Source: Desulfobulbaceae bacterium UBA2276
Lineage (GTDB): Bacteria > Desulfobacterota > Desulfobulbia > Desulfobulbales > Desulfocapsaceae
Direction: 5' to 3'
DNA length: 12,400 nt
NCBI GenBank assembly: GCA_002347085.1
Contig: DDWW01000011.1
Span: 1-12,400 of the forward strand
Part shown: one piece after another, positions 1 through 6,149 of the stretch
Position numbering within the stretch: position 1 is the first letter of the stretch
Layout: each line of letters begins with the position of its first letter
Program-made: the position numbers and the translations under genes
Notes under the pieces: model-generated
What the model saw: only the letters and a program-made list of their open reading frames with translations
Databases searched by the model: none
What the model was told of the DNA's origin: nothing

Positions 1-1363
1 TGACATAATTATAAAAAGCATCCACATTCCCGCCGCTCCGGCCAAAATGGAGATGGATATAACCACCGACCGCATTGCCGACCTTAAACCCTTCCGTCCG
101 CCCGTCCGCCAATTGATAAAGGGTCTCCACGTCCGGGTTCATTCGCTCAACGGTTGAGTAATGAAACTCATGACCGTGCAGCACCTCACCCGCCCTGCCC
201 CACAAACAATCGCACAGCAAGCGGGGCTGGCGATATCCAAGACGGGACAGGCTCCTCTGCATCCGTACCGTCGCCGGAAAGACCCCGGCCATGGCGTGCG
301 TCTGACCGGCCAGATCAATCAACTCCTCACACAGATACATAAATCCGCCGCACTCGGCATAGATCACGCCCCCGCTCTTGGCCCAAGAGGCAATCTCCGC
401 AAGCATCTCCCCGTTCCGGCTCAGGGCTTGAGCATGGAGTTCCGGATAGCCGCCGCCCAGATAAAGTCCATCGAGGCCTTCCGGGAGTTTGTGATCCCGC
501 AAAGGGCTGAACGGGAGGAGCTCAAAACCCGCTTGCTCAAGGATGGCCAGGTTGTCTTCATAATAAAAACAGAAGGGCAGATCACGGGCCACGGCTAATT
601 TGAGTCCCTGGGGGTGCGAAATCCGAGAGGCGACACTCTCCTTATTGACCTGCCTGCTGCTTGTGCCTAAAGATAACAGGCCATCGAGATCAATATGCTG
701 TTCCACGGCCTGGATCAGCCCGGCCAGTTGCTCGTCGTCCAGCGGCGTTTCTTCGCCCATGTGCAGGCCGAGATGACGATCCGGGATCTCAAAGCGGGTA
801 TCACGCGGGAAAAACCCCAATATCCTGGCCTGACACGACTGCTCCACCGCCCCCCGGATCATCTCCACATGGCGCGCCGAACCGACGCGATTAAAGATCA
901 CTCCGGCAATCCGCACTTGGCGGTCGTACACCTCAAAGCCCTTAAGGACTGCGGCCACACTCTCGGCCGCTGAACGGGCATCAATAACCAGAACCACGGG
1001 CAGGCCCAAGACCGTAGCCAGGGCCGCAGAGCTTGCGATATTGCCGTCAAAAAGGCCCATCACCCCTTCCACCACCCCCACATCCTGTCCACCAAGCCGC
1101 TGCTGAAAGGTCGTCCGGCAGAATTCATGGCCGCACATCCGCAGATCAAGATTAGACGAAACCCTCCCGGTCACCATCCGATGCAGGGTGGGATCAATAA
1201 AGTCAGGCCCACATTTGAAGGGCTGCACCGCCAGCCCCCGGGCCTTGAGCGCCGCCAGAATTCCCAGGGTGATGGTCGTTTTCCCAGAGCCACTGGTGGT
1301 GCCGCCGATCAAGAAGGCGGGAGCTTGGGGTGCCGAGGAGAAAGAAGCTGGAGTTTGAGACAT
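1..1363 (-). CDS. cbiA: Cobyrinate a,c-diamide synthase CbiA (3' end cut by window edge)
   Basis: The enzyme amidates the a and c carboxylates of (Ni/Co-)cobyrinate using glutamine and ATP, an early cytosolic step of cobamide synthesis. The frame is open from ATG 1363 to base 1, giving 454 residues, close to the full family length, so only the last few are missing. The N-terminal dethiobiotin-synthetase-like ATPase domain shows a P-loop GGTTSGSGKTT at residues 20-30, then FKCGPDFIDP and VEGVMGLFDG. The C-terminal class I (triad) glutamine amidotransferase domain shows GGGYPELHA, the nucleophile in YAECGGFMYL (Cys338), and GYIHLHFG with the catalytic His at about 437-439. It lies 90 bases downstream of cbiB in the same direction. 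The start has no clear Shine-Dalgarno; a hairpin ends 10 bases upstream. CobB of the aerobic pathway is the close alternative name; cbiA fits better in an anaerobe. Confidence 0.93.
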   Translation of the reverse strand, partial: MSQTPASFSSAPQAPAFLIGGTTSGSGKTTITLGILAALKARGLAVQPFKCGPDFIDPTLHRMVTGRVSSNLDLRMCGHEFCRTTFQQRLGGQDVGVVEGVMGLFDGNIASSAALATVLGLPVVLVIDARSAAESVAAVLKGFEVYDRQVRIAGVIFNRVGSARHVEMIRGAVEQSCQARILGFFPRDTRFEIPDRHLGLHMGEETPLDDEQLAGLIQAVEQHIDLDGLLSLGTSSRQVNKESVASRISHPQGLKLAVARDLPFCFYYEDNLAILEQAGFELLPFSPLRDHKLPEGLDGLYLGGGYPELHAQALSRNGEMLAEIASWAKSGGVIYAECGGFMYLCEELIDLAGQTHAMAGVFPATVRMQRSLSRLGYRQPRLLCDCLWGRAGEVLHGHEFHYSTVERMNPDVETLYQLADGRTEGFKVGNAVGGYIHLHFGRSGGNVDAFYNYV

Positions 1364-1373
1364 GAGTGACTTA

Positions 1374-1413
1374 CAGGTTATTTTCTTGTTTTTTTTCGCA
1401 AGAAAATAACCTG
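1374..1413. repeat. Perfect 15-bp inverted repeat between cbiB and cbiA
   Basis: The arms 1374-1388 (CAGGTTATTTTCTTG) and 1399-1413 are exact reverse complements around a 10-base loop that is eight T then CG on the plus strand. Outer bases 1365-1369 and 1420-1424 (agtga/tcact) extend the dyad imperfectly. In the cbiB-cbiA transcript the hairpin ends about 10 bases before the cbiA ATG and covers the place where a ribosome binding site would be expected. It lacks a U-tract in the transcript direction and is A/T-rich, so it is a poor terminator. A role in translation control, mRNA processing or as a protein-binding dyad is inference. Confidence 0.75.
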
Positions 1414-1453
1414 CGAAAATCACTTATCCCGTTTATCGGGGCTATTTCACTCT

Positions 1454-2458
1454 TCACAGCACTATCCGCCTGACCAGCAGCAGAATAAACAGGGCCAGGA
1501 CAGAACCGGCAAGCATCAAGCGATTAGTGAGCAGGATATCGTTTCCCCTGAGTTCTCGCCGGGCATCACCGATTGTGGGTTTAGCAACAAATTGACCAAA
1601 ATAACTGGCACCGCCGCCTAATTGCACCCCAAGCGCCCCAGCCACCGCCGCCTCGGAATGACCGGAATTAGGACTGGCATGACAGAGACGATCGCGAAAG
1701 AAAATCCGCCCGGCACGTGGGCCATCGAGACCGAGAAGAAAGGCGGCCAGGATCAGCAGCAGACCGCTCAGGCGGGCCGGAATAAAATTAGCCACATCGT
1801 CGATTTTGGCCGCTGCCCAGCCAAAATCCAGATATTTCTCATTTTTATAACCAAACATGGAATCCATGGTATTGACAGCCTTATATCCCAAGGCAAAGAA
1901 GGCTGCCGAGACAAGGGGATTCAGCGAAAGAAACGGGGCCACAATCGCCCCCAGTACCGCATAGAAAAGAGGGGCGACCACCCCATCCACCATATTCTCG
2001 GCTACCGTTTCCACACAGGCCCGAATCACCCCCGCCCGGTTGAGTGTGGCCGTATCCCGACCGACAATCATCGCCACCGCCTGACGTCCGGACCGCAGAC
2101 CAGCCTCGCCCTCCTCTTGCAGACCAGTAAACACCTCACGACTATGGCGGATCAGATCACGGGCGGCAATGGAGGTGTACAACAAGAAAATAGCCAAGCC
2201 ATCGACCAACAAAGGAGAGATGAGCGCGCCGGCCTGTAACAGAATGGCAACGAGGGCAAAAACCACCGCCAGGACAGACGCCACGGTCACCACCCCGGCC
2301 AACTGTTTATTGGCAAACACTCTGCGAGAAAGTGTTTCAAAACGGCCACAGAACCAGCCGATAATCCGTACCGGATGAGGGAACCAGCGGGGATCACCAA
2401 TAATCAGATCGAGGGTTATGGCGCAAAGGAGTTGTAACTCAAAGACGTACAAAAGCAT
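1454..2458 (-). CDS. cbiB: Adenosylcobinamide-phosphate synthase CbiB
   Basis: This integral membrane protein attaches the aminopropanol (or ethanolamine) phosphate arm to adenosylcobyric acid. Family motifs appear in order: GDPRWFPHPVR near the N-terminus (residues 21-31 from the chosen start), IVGRDTATL, VETVAENMVDGVVAPLFYA, YKAVNTMDSMFGYKNEKY, DDVANFIPARLSGLL, SPNSGHSEAAVAGALGVQLGG and GDARREL. Several hydrophobic segments, including a C-terminal one, fit a multi-pass protein. ATG 2458 gives 334 residues and places the GDP motif as in known CbiB proteins. A TTG at 2500 would add 14 residues; neither start has a convincing Shine-Dalgarno, so the start is uncertain. It is the promoter-proximal gene of the pair with cbiA, which acts earlier in the same pathway. 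Confidence 0.92.
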   Translation of the reverse strand: MLLYVFELQLLCAITLDLIIGDPRWFPHPVRIIGWFCGRFETLSRRVFANKQLAGVVTVASVLAVVFALVAILLQAGALISPLLVDGLAIFLLYTSIAARDLIRHSREVFTGLQEEGEAGLRSGRQAVAMIVGRDTATLNRAGVIRACVETVAENMVDGVVAPLFYAVLGAIVAPFLSLNPLVSAAFFALGYKAVNTMDSMFGYKNEKYLDFGWAAAKIDDVANFIPARLSGLLLILAAFLLGLDGPRAGRIFFRDRLCHASPNSGHSEAAVAGALGVQLGGGASYFGQFVAKPTIGDARRELRGNDILLTNRLMLAGSVLALFILLLVRRIVL

Positions 2459-2611
2459 CGATAATTCAAAAGCAGGATACGCAACATGCGCCAACAACAA
2501 GGAATACGATTTTTTTCTTCCAGAATGCCTGCAAATACCGTAATCGTCTCAAGACAATATAAGGGAGCCTTGAATATAGCAACCAATAAAAAATCTGTCC
2601 ACGCTTAGTAA

Positions 2612-2793
2612 TTTAGAGGCCGTTACTGAAAAGGACAAACAGGGCCTTGCCCTTGGAACTACCCCAGATGTAGCCTGCAAGACGCCACGCCAGAAAACAG
2701 CGGGACAGATTGCTGTTTCCTGGACGTTGCATAAGAGGCCGTAAACAAAACAAGCAAGAAAAAGACCTTGCTTGTTTTGCAACGGCCTCTAAA
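2612..2793. repeat. MITE-like element with 13-bp terminal inverted repeats
   Basis: The outer ends 2612-2624 (TTTAGAGGCCGTT) and 2781-2793 are exact reverse complements 182 bases apart. A third copy of the core AGAGGCCGT occurs inside, directly oriented, at 2734-2742. No transposase gene is enclosed, and no clear target-site duplication is visible in the flanks. This pattern fits a small non-autonomous mobile element or a dispersed intergenic repeat, but without other copies to compare, mobility is unproven. Confidence 0.45.
2734..2790. repeat. Long hairpin inside the MITE-like element
   Basis: The outer stem pairs 2734-2742 with 2782-2790 (9 bp, AGAGGCCGT/ACGGCCTCT). The inner stem pairs 2746-2758 with 2767-2779 (13 bp, CAAAACAAGCAAG). 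They are separated by a small 3/2 internal loop and closed by an 8-base loop, giving 22 bp in all. No U-tract follows on either strand, so it is not a normal intrinsic terminator. It forms the right-hand third of the repeat unit. Confidence 0.7.
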
Positions 2794-2796
2794 AAC

Positions 2797-2825
2797 TTGC
2801 CTTAGCCGCTGACAATGTTTATCCT
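2797..2825 (+). promoter_or_regulatory. Weak sigma-70 promoter candidate for the prephenate fusion gene
   Basis: TTGCCT (2797-2802), a 17-base spacer and TATCCT (2820-2825) each match the consensus at four of six positions. It begins just outside the right end of the MITE-like unit and lies about 95 bases before the ATG at 2921. The spacing is ideal but the hexamers are ordinary, so this is a guess. Confidence 0.3.
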
Positions 2826-2920
2826 CCTCAAAGTCATGGAAGTCAGACGGTTTCCAGGGCCTAAGCAGGATGCTCACAGCAGCATAACCCATTTACCACC
2901 TCTATCCAGCAGAATCAGCT

Positions 2921-4636
2921 ATGATCAGTATTGCCACCCTCGGGCCCGATGGCTCAGATGGCTGCCAGGCCGCCCGCAGATACTCGCCTGACGCCACTCT
3001 GCGCTTCTACAATCGTATCCCTGACATCATCAATGCCTTTATCAACGAAGAGACCGATCTGGCCCTCATTCCCATTTACAATACCCGGGAGGGCGAGATC
3101 AAAGAGTACTTCCGTCTCCTGGAGCAGCTTGAAGAGGGATACTGGATTGACAACATTGTCCTCCCCATCCACCTTTCCCTGGGCGCCCTCAAACAAAAAT
3201 CCCCTGAAAACCAACAAGGCGAAAAGAGGCGGATAAAAACCATCATTGGCCGCGGCTCGGTCTTCCGCCAATGTGAAGACTATATCGCCGAAAACTATCC
3301 CGAAGCCACCCTGATGACCGTCCAGGACATCGACCTGGCCGTAACAGATATCCAGGCCCGCAATCTTACAGATCATGCGGTCATCGAATCGGAAGAACTC
3401 CTGCACCGACACGGCCTGGAGGTCTTGAATCGCGAGGTAGTCCCTCATAACCGTACCCGTTTTGCTATCCTTGGTTCCAACCTGGCCAGCCAGACCGGCT
3501 ATGACGCCACCGCCCTCATCACCCGCCCCTTGAAAGACCGGGTGGGTATGCTGGTTGATATCCTCAGTGAGTTCACCCGGCGCGGCATCAACATCCTCGA
3601 TCTGCGTTCGGAAAACGACATCAAGACCCAGAAACTCCAGATTTATATCGAGGCCGAAGGACACATCGGTGACGCAATCTTGAGCCAGGCCCTGGAGAGT
3701 ATCGAAAAAAATGTTATCCAGGAAGAAGGCGCCCTCAAACTGCTCGGCTCCTTCCCCCGCGTCGATATGCGGGTCAAGAAGATCAAGACCTTCGGCTTCA
3801 TCGGCACCGGCGACATGAGCAGCTGGTTTGCCGATCGCCTGGAAAATGAAGGTTATCGCATCCTGATGACCGGCCGCTCCACCACCCTGCGGCCCGCTGA
3901 GATGATCCCCCAGGTCGATGTCGTCATCGTCTGCGTCCCCATCTCGGTCACGGCCGATACCATTCGTCAGTATGGAAGCCTGCTCCATGACGGCCAGGCC
4001 CTGATCCTTCTGGCAGGCGAATCGGAAAACACCCTCAGGACGGCAATGGAGTCAACCACTCAGGGCGTGGAGATCATGCTGGTCCATAATCTCTGGGGCC
4101 CCCAGGCCGTGACCATGAAGGATAAAAATGCGTCGGTCGTCCGCACCCCGCGCAGCGGCAGTTTTTGCGGCGAATTTGAGGCCTTTCTCTACAAACATGG
4201 GGCCGATATCTTTCAGGACACCCCGGACAAACATGACCTGCTCATGGGGGTCGGCCAGAAGCTGCCGACCATGATCTCAGTGGCCATGGCCACCACCCTG
4301 CGGCGACACGGGATCAACTGCAAGGACATCGGCAGCCACTCCACTCTTACCTCGCTCTACGGTATTCTGGCTATGGCCCGGGTACATAACCAGAACCCTC
4401 GCACCTATGCCGAGATCATGGCCACGACCGGTGATGGCCGCAAGATTGTCCGCAGCTTTGCCGAGGACCTGCTCCACATTATTAACCTGGCAGAAGGCGG
4501 CAAGATCTCCGAACTCTGCGAGTTGATGGATCAAAATCGCGCCTATCTGACTCCGGCCTTCCTCGACGCGAGGATGAGACAGGCCCGAGCAGTTGATGCG
4601 GTCTTGACGAAGACAGGGATGAAAGGAGAGGTGTAA
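2921..4636 (+). CDS. Prephenate dehydratase-like / ACT / prephenate dehydrogenase fusion
   Basis: This cytosolic protein has 571 residues and a three-part architecture for the phenylalanine/tyrosine branch from prephenate. Residues 1-185 are prephenate dehydratase-like: TLGPDGSDGCQAA at the start, LALIPIYNTREG around 47-58, and the hallmark TRF at 179-181. Residues 197-278 form an ACT domain beginning KDRVGMLVDILSEF, the usual place for aromatic amino acid feedback. From about 288 a TyrA domain follows: dinucleotide-binding GFIGTGDM (292-299), then VHNLWGP (388-394) with the likely catalytic His389, and an all-helical C-terminal part including KHDLLMGVGQKLPTMI. The dehydratase part is atypical: the GTFS signature is replaced by GSDG, and the ACT ESRP by DLRSE. 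The dehydrogenase role is therefore surer than dehydratase activity. The Shine-Dalgarno at ATG 2921 is weak. A 54-codon membrane gene follows one base after the stop. Confidence 0.87.
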   Translation: MISIATLGPDGSDGCQAARRYSPDATLRFYNRIPDIINAFINEETDLALIPIYNTREGEIKEYFRLLEQLEEGYWIDNIVLPIHLSLGALKQKSPENQQGEKRRIKTIIGRGSVFRQCEDYIAENYPEATLMTVQDIDLAVTDIQARNLTDHAVIESEELLHRHGLEVLNREVVPHNRTRFAILGSNLASQTGYDATALITRPLKDRVGMLVDILSEFTRRGINILDLRSENDIKTQKLQIYIEAEGHIGDAILSQALESIEKNVIQEEGALKLLGSFPRVDMRVKKIKTFGFIGTGDMSSWFADRLENEGYRILMTGRSTTLRPAEMIPQVDVVIVCVPISVTADTIRQYGSLLHDGQALILLAGESENTLRTAMESTTQGVEIMLVHNLWGPQAVTMKDKNASVVRTPRSGSFCGEFEAFLYKHGADIFQDTPDKHDLLMGVGQKLPTMISVAMATTLRRHGINCKDIGSHSTLTSLYGILAMARVHNQNPRTYAEIMATTGDGRKIVRSFAEDLLHIINLAEGGKISELCELMDQNRAYLTPAFLDARMRQARAVDAVLTKTGMKGEV

Positions 4637-4637
4637 G

Positions 4638-4802
4638 ATGCCTGAAAGCCACAATGATCCCAAGGTCTTAGACAAAACAAGCGAAGAAGATACAGCACCG
4701 CCTGAGCAGAAAAAACGATCGAGCAATATCCTGTTTATTCTGATCCTGGCCTGCTGGCTCCTTCTTCTCTATTTTTACGGTGGGATCAAAGGCCCGGGCT
4801 GA
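4638..4802 (+). CDS. Small single-pass membrane protein, function unknown
   Basis: This 54-codon gene has ATG 4638 and stop TGA 4800-4802. GGAG (4625-4628) lies upstream at good spacing, inside the end of the preceding gene, whose TAA is only one base before this ATG; translational coupling is likely. The first 28 residues are polar and charged, with EEDTAPPEQKKR just before the membrane. Residues about 30-48 form one hydrophobic helix (ILFILILACWLLLLYFYGG), and a short GIKGPG tail follows. Basic residues on the N-terminal side suggest that the N-terminus is in the cytoplasm. I recognise no family. Its tight coupling to an aromatic amino acid enzyme is unexplained; it could equally be an unrelated passenger. 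Confidence 0.6.
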   Translation: MPESHNDPKVLDKTSEEDTAPPEQKKRSSNILFILILACWLLLLYFYGGIKGPG

Positions 4803-5037
4803 GGTACGCCCATCCTTCGGTCGGAAGGAACACCGTGTGAGCTCCCTGCATCTTTTCAACAGCCGAGCCAAAACCCTAAATGATTTGTAAAAAAGGTAGA
4901 TAGATTGAAAGCGGCACCTGTTGTCGGGATGAATCCCCGTTCTACAAGCTCCCCGCCCTTTGGCCTTCAGTCTTCAACCTAACCACCTAACTAATTAGAT
5001 TATTTTTCATTCCACCCTCTATTCAGGAGAAATAAAT

Positions 5038-5688
5038 ATGTTTACCCGTGATTTCAGCTACCTTGATGAAGCACATATCTGTCCCAACTGTAACACCAAA
5101 ATGTCCTGCTGCGAAGCCCCTCCTGTTCATGTCGGTGACGGCTTAGGCTGGGGATCAGAGGTCCTGTTTATCTGCTTGAACAATGAATGCTCGGTCTTTA
5201 AAAATGGCTGGCAACATATCGAACGCCAGTATGGCCATAAGGGTTCATATCGCTGCATGGAACTGCCCGGAAGCAAGGAAAAAAATGTGATGATGGTGGC
5301 CAGTGAATACGCCTTCACCGGCAGCGAGATTGACACCGAGGCGGTAAAGAAACAGAACATCCGCTACGTCAAGGAACAGGAAGCGGTAGCCGCCCTTGGC
5401 ACCTGCATAGAAATGCACAATCTCGAACCGGTTCTGACCCTGATCCTTGATGAATCAGCCACGCTTGCCAACCGACAGAAGGCCGTCGCCTGCCTGAAAC
5501 CGCTCAATGAACTTGCCTGCATTGATCCAATCAGAAATCATACCTTCAGAGACACCTCATTACTCCAGGAGTGCAGTATGATTATCAGTGAAATCCTCAA
5601 GACTCACTTCAAAAAAGAATGCCCCCACTGCGCCGAACTCATCAAGGCCCAGGCCCAGAAGTGCATGCACTGCCAGGCCGACCTCTAA
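5038..5688 (+). CDS. Protein with two zinc ribbons, function unknown
   Basis: This 216-residue protein has no signal peptide or membrane segment. Its start is well supported by AGGAGA about seven bases before ATG 5038. The N-terminal ribbon is formed by CPNC (15-18) and CLNNEC (46-51), a spacing like Ogr/Delta-type fingers. The C-terminal ribbon is CPHC (195-198) and CMHC (209-212), a compact treble of the kind often found at the ends of bacterial adaptor or membrane-quality proteins. The middle (about 110-190) is predicted helical, with extra cysteines at 123, 152, 161 and 179. It stands alone, 235 bases after the previous gene and 26 bases before the tRNA promoter. I do not recognise a named family. 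Nucleic-acid binding or protein-protein contact is possible, but this is inference only. Confidence 0.8.
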   Translation: MFTRDFSYLDEAHICPNCNTKMSCCEAPPVHVGDGLGWGSEVLFICLNNECSVFKNGWQHIERQYGHKGSYRCMELPGSKEKNVMMVASEYAFTGSEIDTEAVKKQNIRYVKEQEAVAALGTCIEMHNLEPVLTLILDESATLANRQKAVACLKPLNELACIDPIRNHTFRDTSLLQECSMIISEILKTHFKKECPHCAELIKAQAQKCMHCQADL

Positions 5689-5714
5689 AGAGGAAACTCG
5701 AACGCTTTTTACTC

Positions 5715-5743
5715 TTGCCAAAACCAGCGGCAGCGGGTATATA
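5715..5743 (+). promoter_or_regulatory. Sigma-70 promoter of the tRNA-His gene
   Basis: TTGCCA (5715-5720) and TATATA (5738-5743) are separated by exactly 17 bases. They predict a transcript start around 5750, some ten bases before the mature tRNA 5' end. The match and the position make this the most likely tRNA promoter. Confidence 0.65.
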
Positions 5744-5759
5744 GTGGTAAAATTTATGT

Positions 5760-5837
5760 GGTGAATGTAGCTCAGCTGGTGGTAGCACTTGGTTGTGGTC
5801 CAAGAAGTCGTGGGTTCGAGTCCCATCATTCACCCCA
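5760..5837 (+). tRNA. tRNA-His (GTG anticodon)
   Basis: The acceptor strands GTGAATG (5761-5767) and CATTCAC (5827-5833) pair fully. The anticodon stem CTTGG/CCAAG encloses loop TTGTGGT with anticodon GTG, and the T-arm GTGGG-TTCGAGT-CCCAT is canonical. G at 5760 opposite C at 5834 supplies the histidine identity pair G-1:C73. CCA (5835-5837) is encoded. The D-stem GCTC/TAGC has one mismatch at the 13:22 position. Bases 5760-5834 are the tRNA body before CCA. The gene has its own promoter and terminator, so it is a single-gene unit. Confidence 0.97.
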
Positions 5838-5843
5838 CCGTTG

Positions 5844-5885
5844 AAAAAGGAGTTTCAGGCAACAGCCTGAAACTCCTTTTTTTTT
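5844..5885 (+). terminator. Intrinsic terminator of tRNA-His
   Basis: A perfect 17-bp stem (5844-5860 with 5865-5881) around an AACA loop is followed by a T-run to 5885. It begins seven bases after the tRNA CCA. Confidence 0.95.
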
Positions 5886-5986
5886 ATTGCCAATCACTGG
5901 TTTTTTTTTCATTTGCACGTTGCATCCCCGAAAAAATCACTGTTAGTTCCCTCCTCCTTTTAACAGCATAATTAAAACGATATCCC

Positions 5987-6002
5987 TTGACAGTTGCGTC
6001 AA
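5987..6002. promoter_or_regulatory. CRP/FNR-family (HcpR-like) operator dyad 1
   Basis: TTGAC-AGTTGC-GTCAA is a perfect 5-bp inverted repeat with a 6-base spacer. Its shape matches CRP/FNR-family sites; the TTGAC half-site resembles the HcpR motif described for sulfate reducers (TTGACC-N4-GGTCAA, from memory) more than FNR (TTGAT-N4-ATCAA). It coincides with the -35 hexamer TTGACA of the candidate promoter. It is either an operator over that promoter or an activator site at about -41 of a start near 6036, with TTTAAT (6021-6026) as a possible -10. Confidence 0.5.
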
Positions 6003-6016
6003 TCTTCGATTAAATT
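5987..6016 (+). promoter_or_regulatory. Promoter candidate of the torD-like/molybdoenzyme operon
   Basis: A perfect -35 TTGACA (5987-5992) is followed by TTAAAT at 17-base or TAAATT at 18-base spacing (6010-6016). The region downstream to 6031 is very A/T-rich. The overlap with operator dyad 1 suggests control by oxygen, nitric oxide or electron acceptor supply, but the exact start site is uncertain. Confidence 0.45.
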
Positions 6017-6086
6017 ATTATTTAATTAAAAACGGTTACGTCATGAGGATACATGTTTCATTATGTTACAGTTTACGCTTTCATTA

Positions 6087-6100
6087 TGACCTGAGCGTCA
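6087..6100. promoter_or_regulatory. HcpR-like operator dyad 2
   Basis: TGAC-CTGAGC-GTCA repeats the half-site and 6-base spacer of dyad 1, with its centre 99 bases further downstream and about 56 bases before the torD-like ATG. Only 4-bp half-sites are perfect; the flanking pair (A/C) breaks the symmetry. It could be a second binding site of the same regulator. Confidence 0.35.
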
Positions 6101-6149
6101 CGGGTTACTCCATCAACCCCATCCATTCCTTTCATAGTTTTTTCTCATC

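Larger units (their letters stand above)
2459..2920. other. Gene-free stretch between divergent cbiB and prephenate fusion gene
   Basis: This 460-base spacer separates divergently transcribed genes and should hold both promoters. It contains a MITE-like inverted-repeat unit (2612-2793) and a weak promoter candidate for the rightward gene. I looked for a cobalamin riboswitch upstream of cbiB and did not recognise a B12-box element. Short minus-strand open frames here (for example 2892-2659, which has an AGAGG six bases before its ATG) run into the repeat and resemble no family I know. Confidence 0.6.
5886..6149 (+). promoter_or_regulatory. Control region and leader of the molybdoenzyme operon
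   Basis: This A/T-rich spacer of about 260 bases lies between the tRNA terminator and the torD-like ATG. It holds two dyads of the form TGAC-N6-GTCA (5987-6002 and 6087-6100), a promoter candidate at 5987-6016, and a 10-base direct repeat TTTCATTATG at 6056-6065 and 6079-6088. The implied untranslated leader is well over 100 bases. No gene is credible here; the overlapping open frame from ATG 6043 has no homology I can see and runs into torD. Confidence 0.6.

Noticed and set aside
161..1369. Plus-strand open frames (161-598, 695-973, 1127-1369)
   Set aside because: They lie antisense to cbiA, whose minus-strand frame is continuous and rich in family motifs. The products have no recognisable features.
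1622..2239. 205-codon plus-strand frame
   Set aside because: It is antisense to cbiB, which has all family motifs. The product is low-complexity, rich in H, R, Q and G, and resembles nothing.
2459..2920. Cobalamin riboswitch upstream of cbiB
   Set aside because: No B12-box-like conserved core was found on the minus strand; the structure there is explained by the inverted-repeat unit.
2954..3988. 344-codon minus-strand frame
   Set aside because: It is a long shadow on the opposite strand of the prephenate fusion, whose own frame shows clear domains. The D/G/I/V-rich product is typical of an antisense reading.
4813..4829. 6-bp hairpin TCCTTC/GAAGGA after the small membrane gene, as terminator
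   Set aside because: The stem is short and no T-run follows; it is too weak to call.
5886..6149. Sigma-54 promoter (GG-N10-GC) for the molybdoenzyme operon
   Set aside because: TTTGCACGTTGCAT near 5910 has the wrong spacing and lacks the GG element. The nearby NtrC-type regulator therefore cannot be tied to this operon from sequence.
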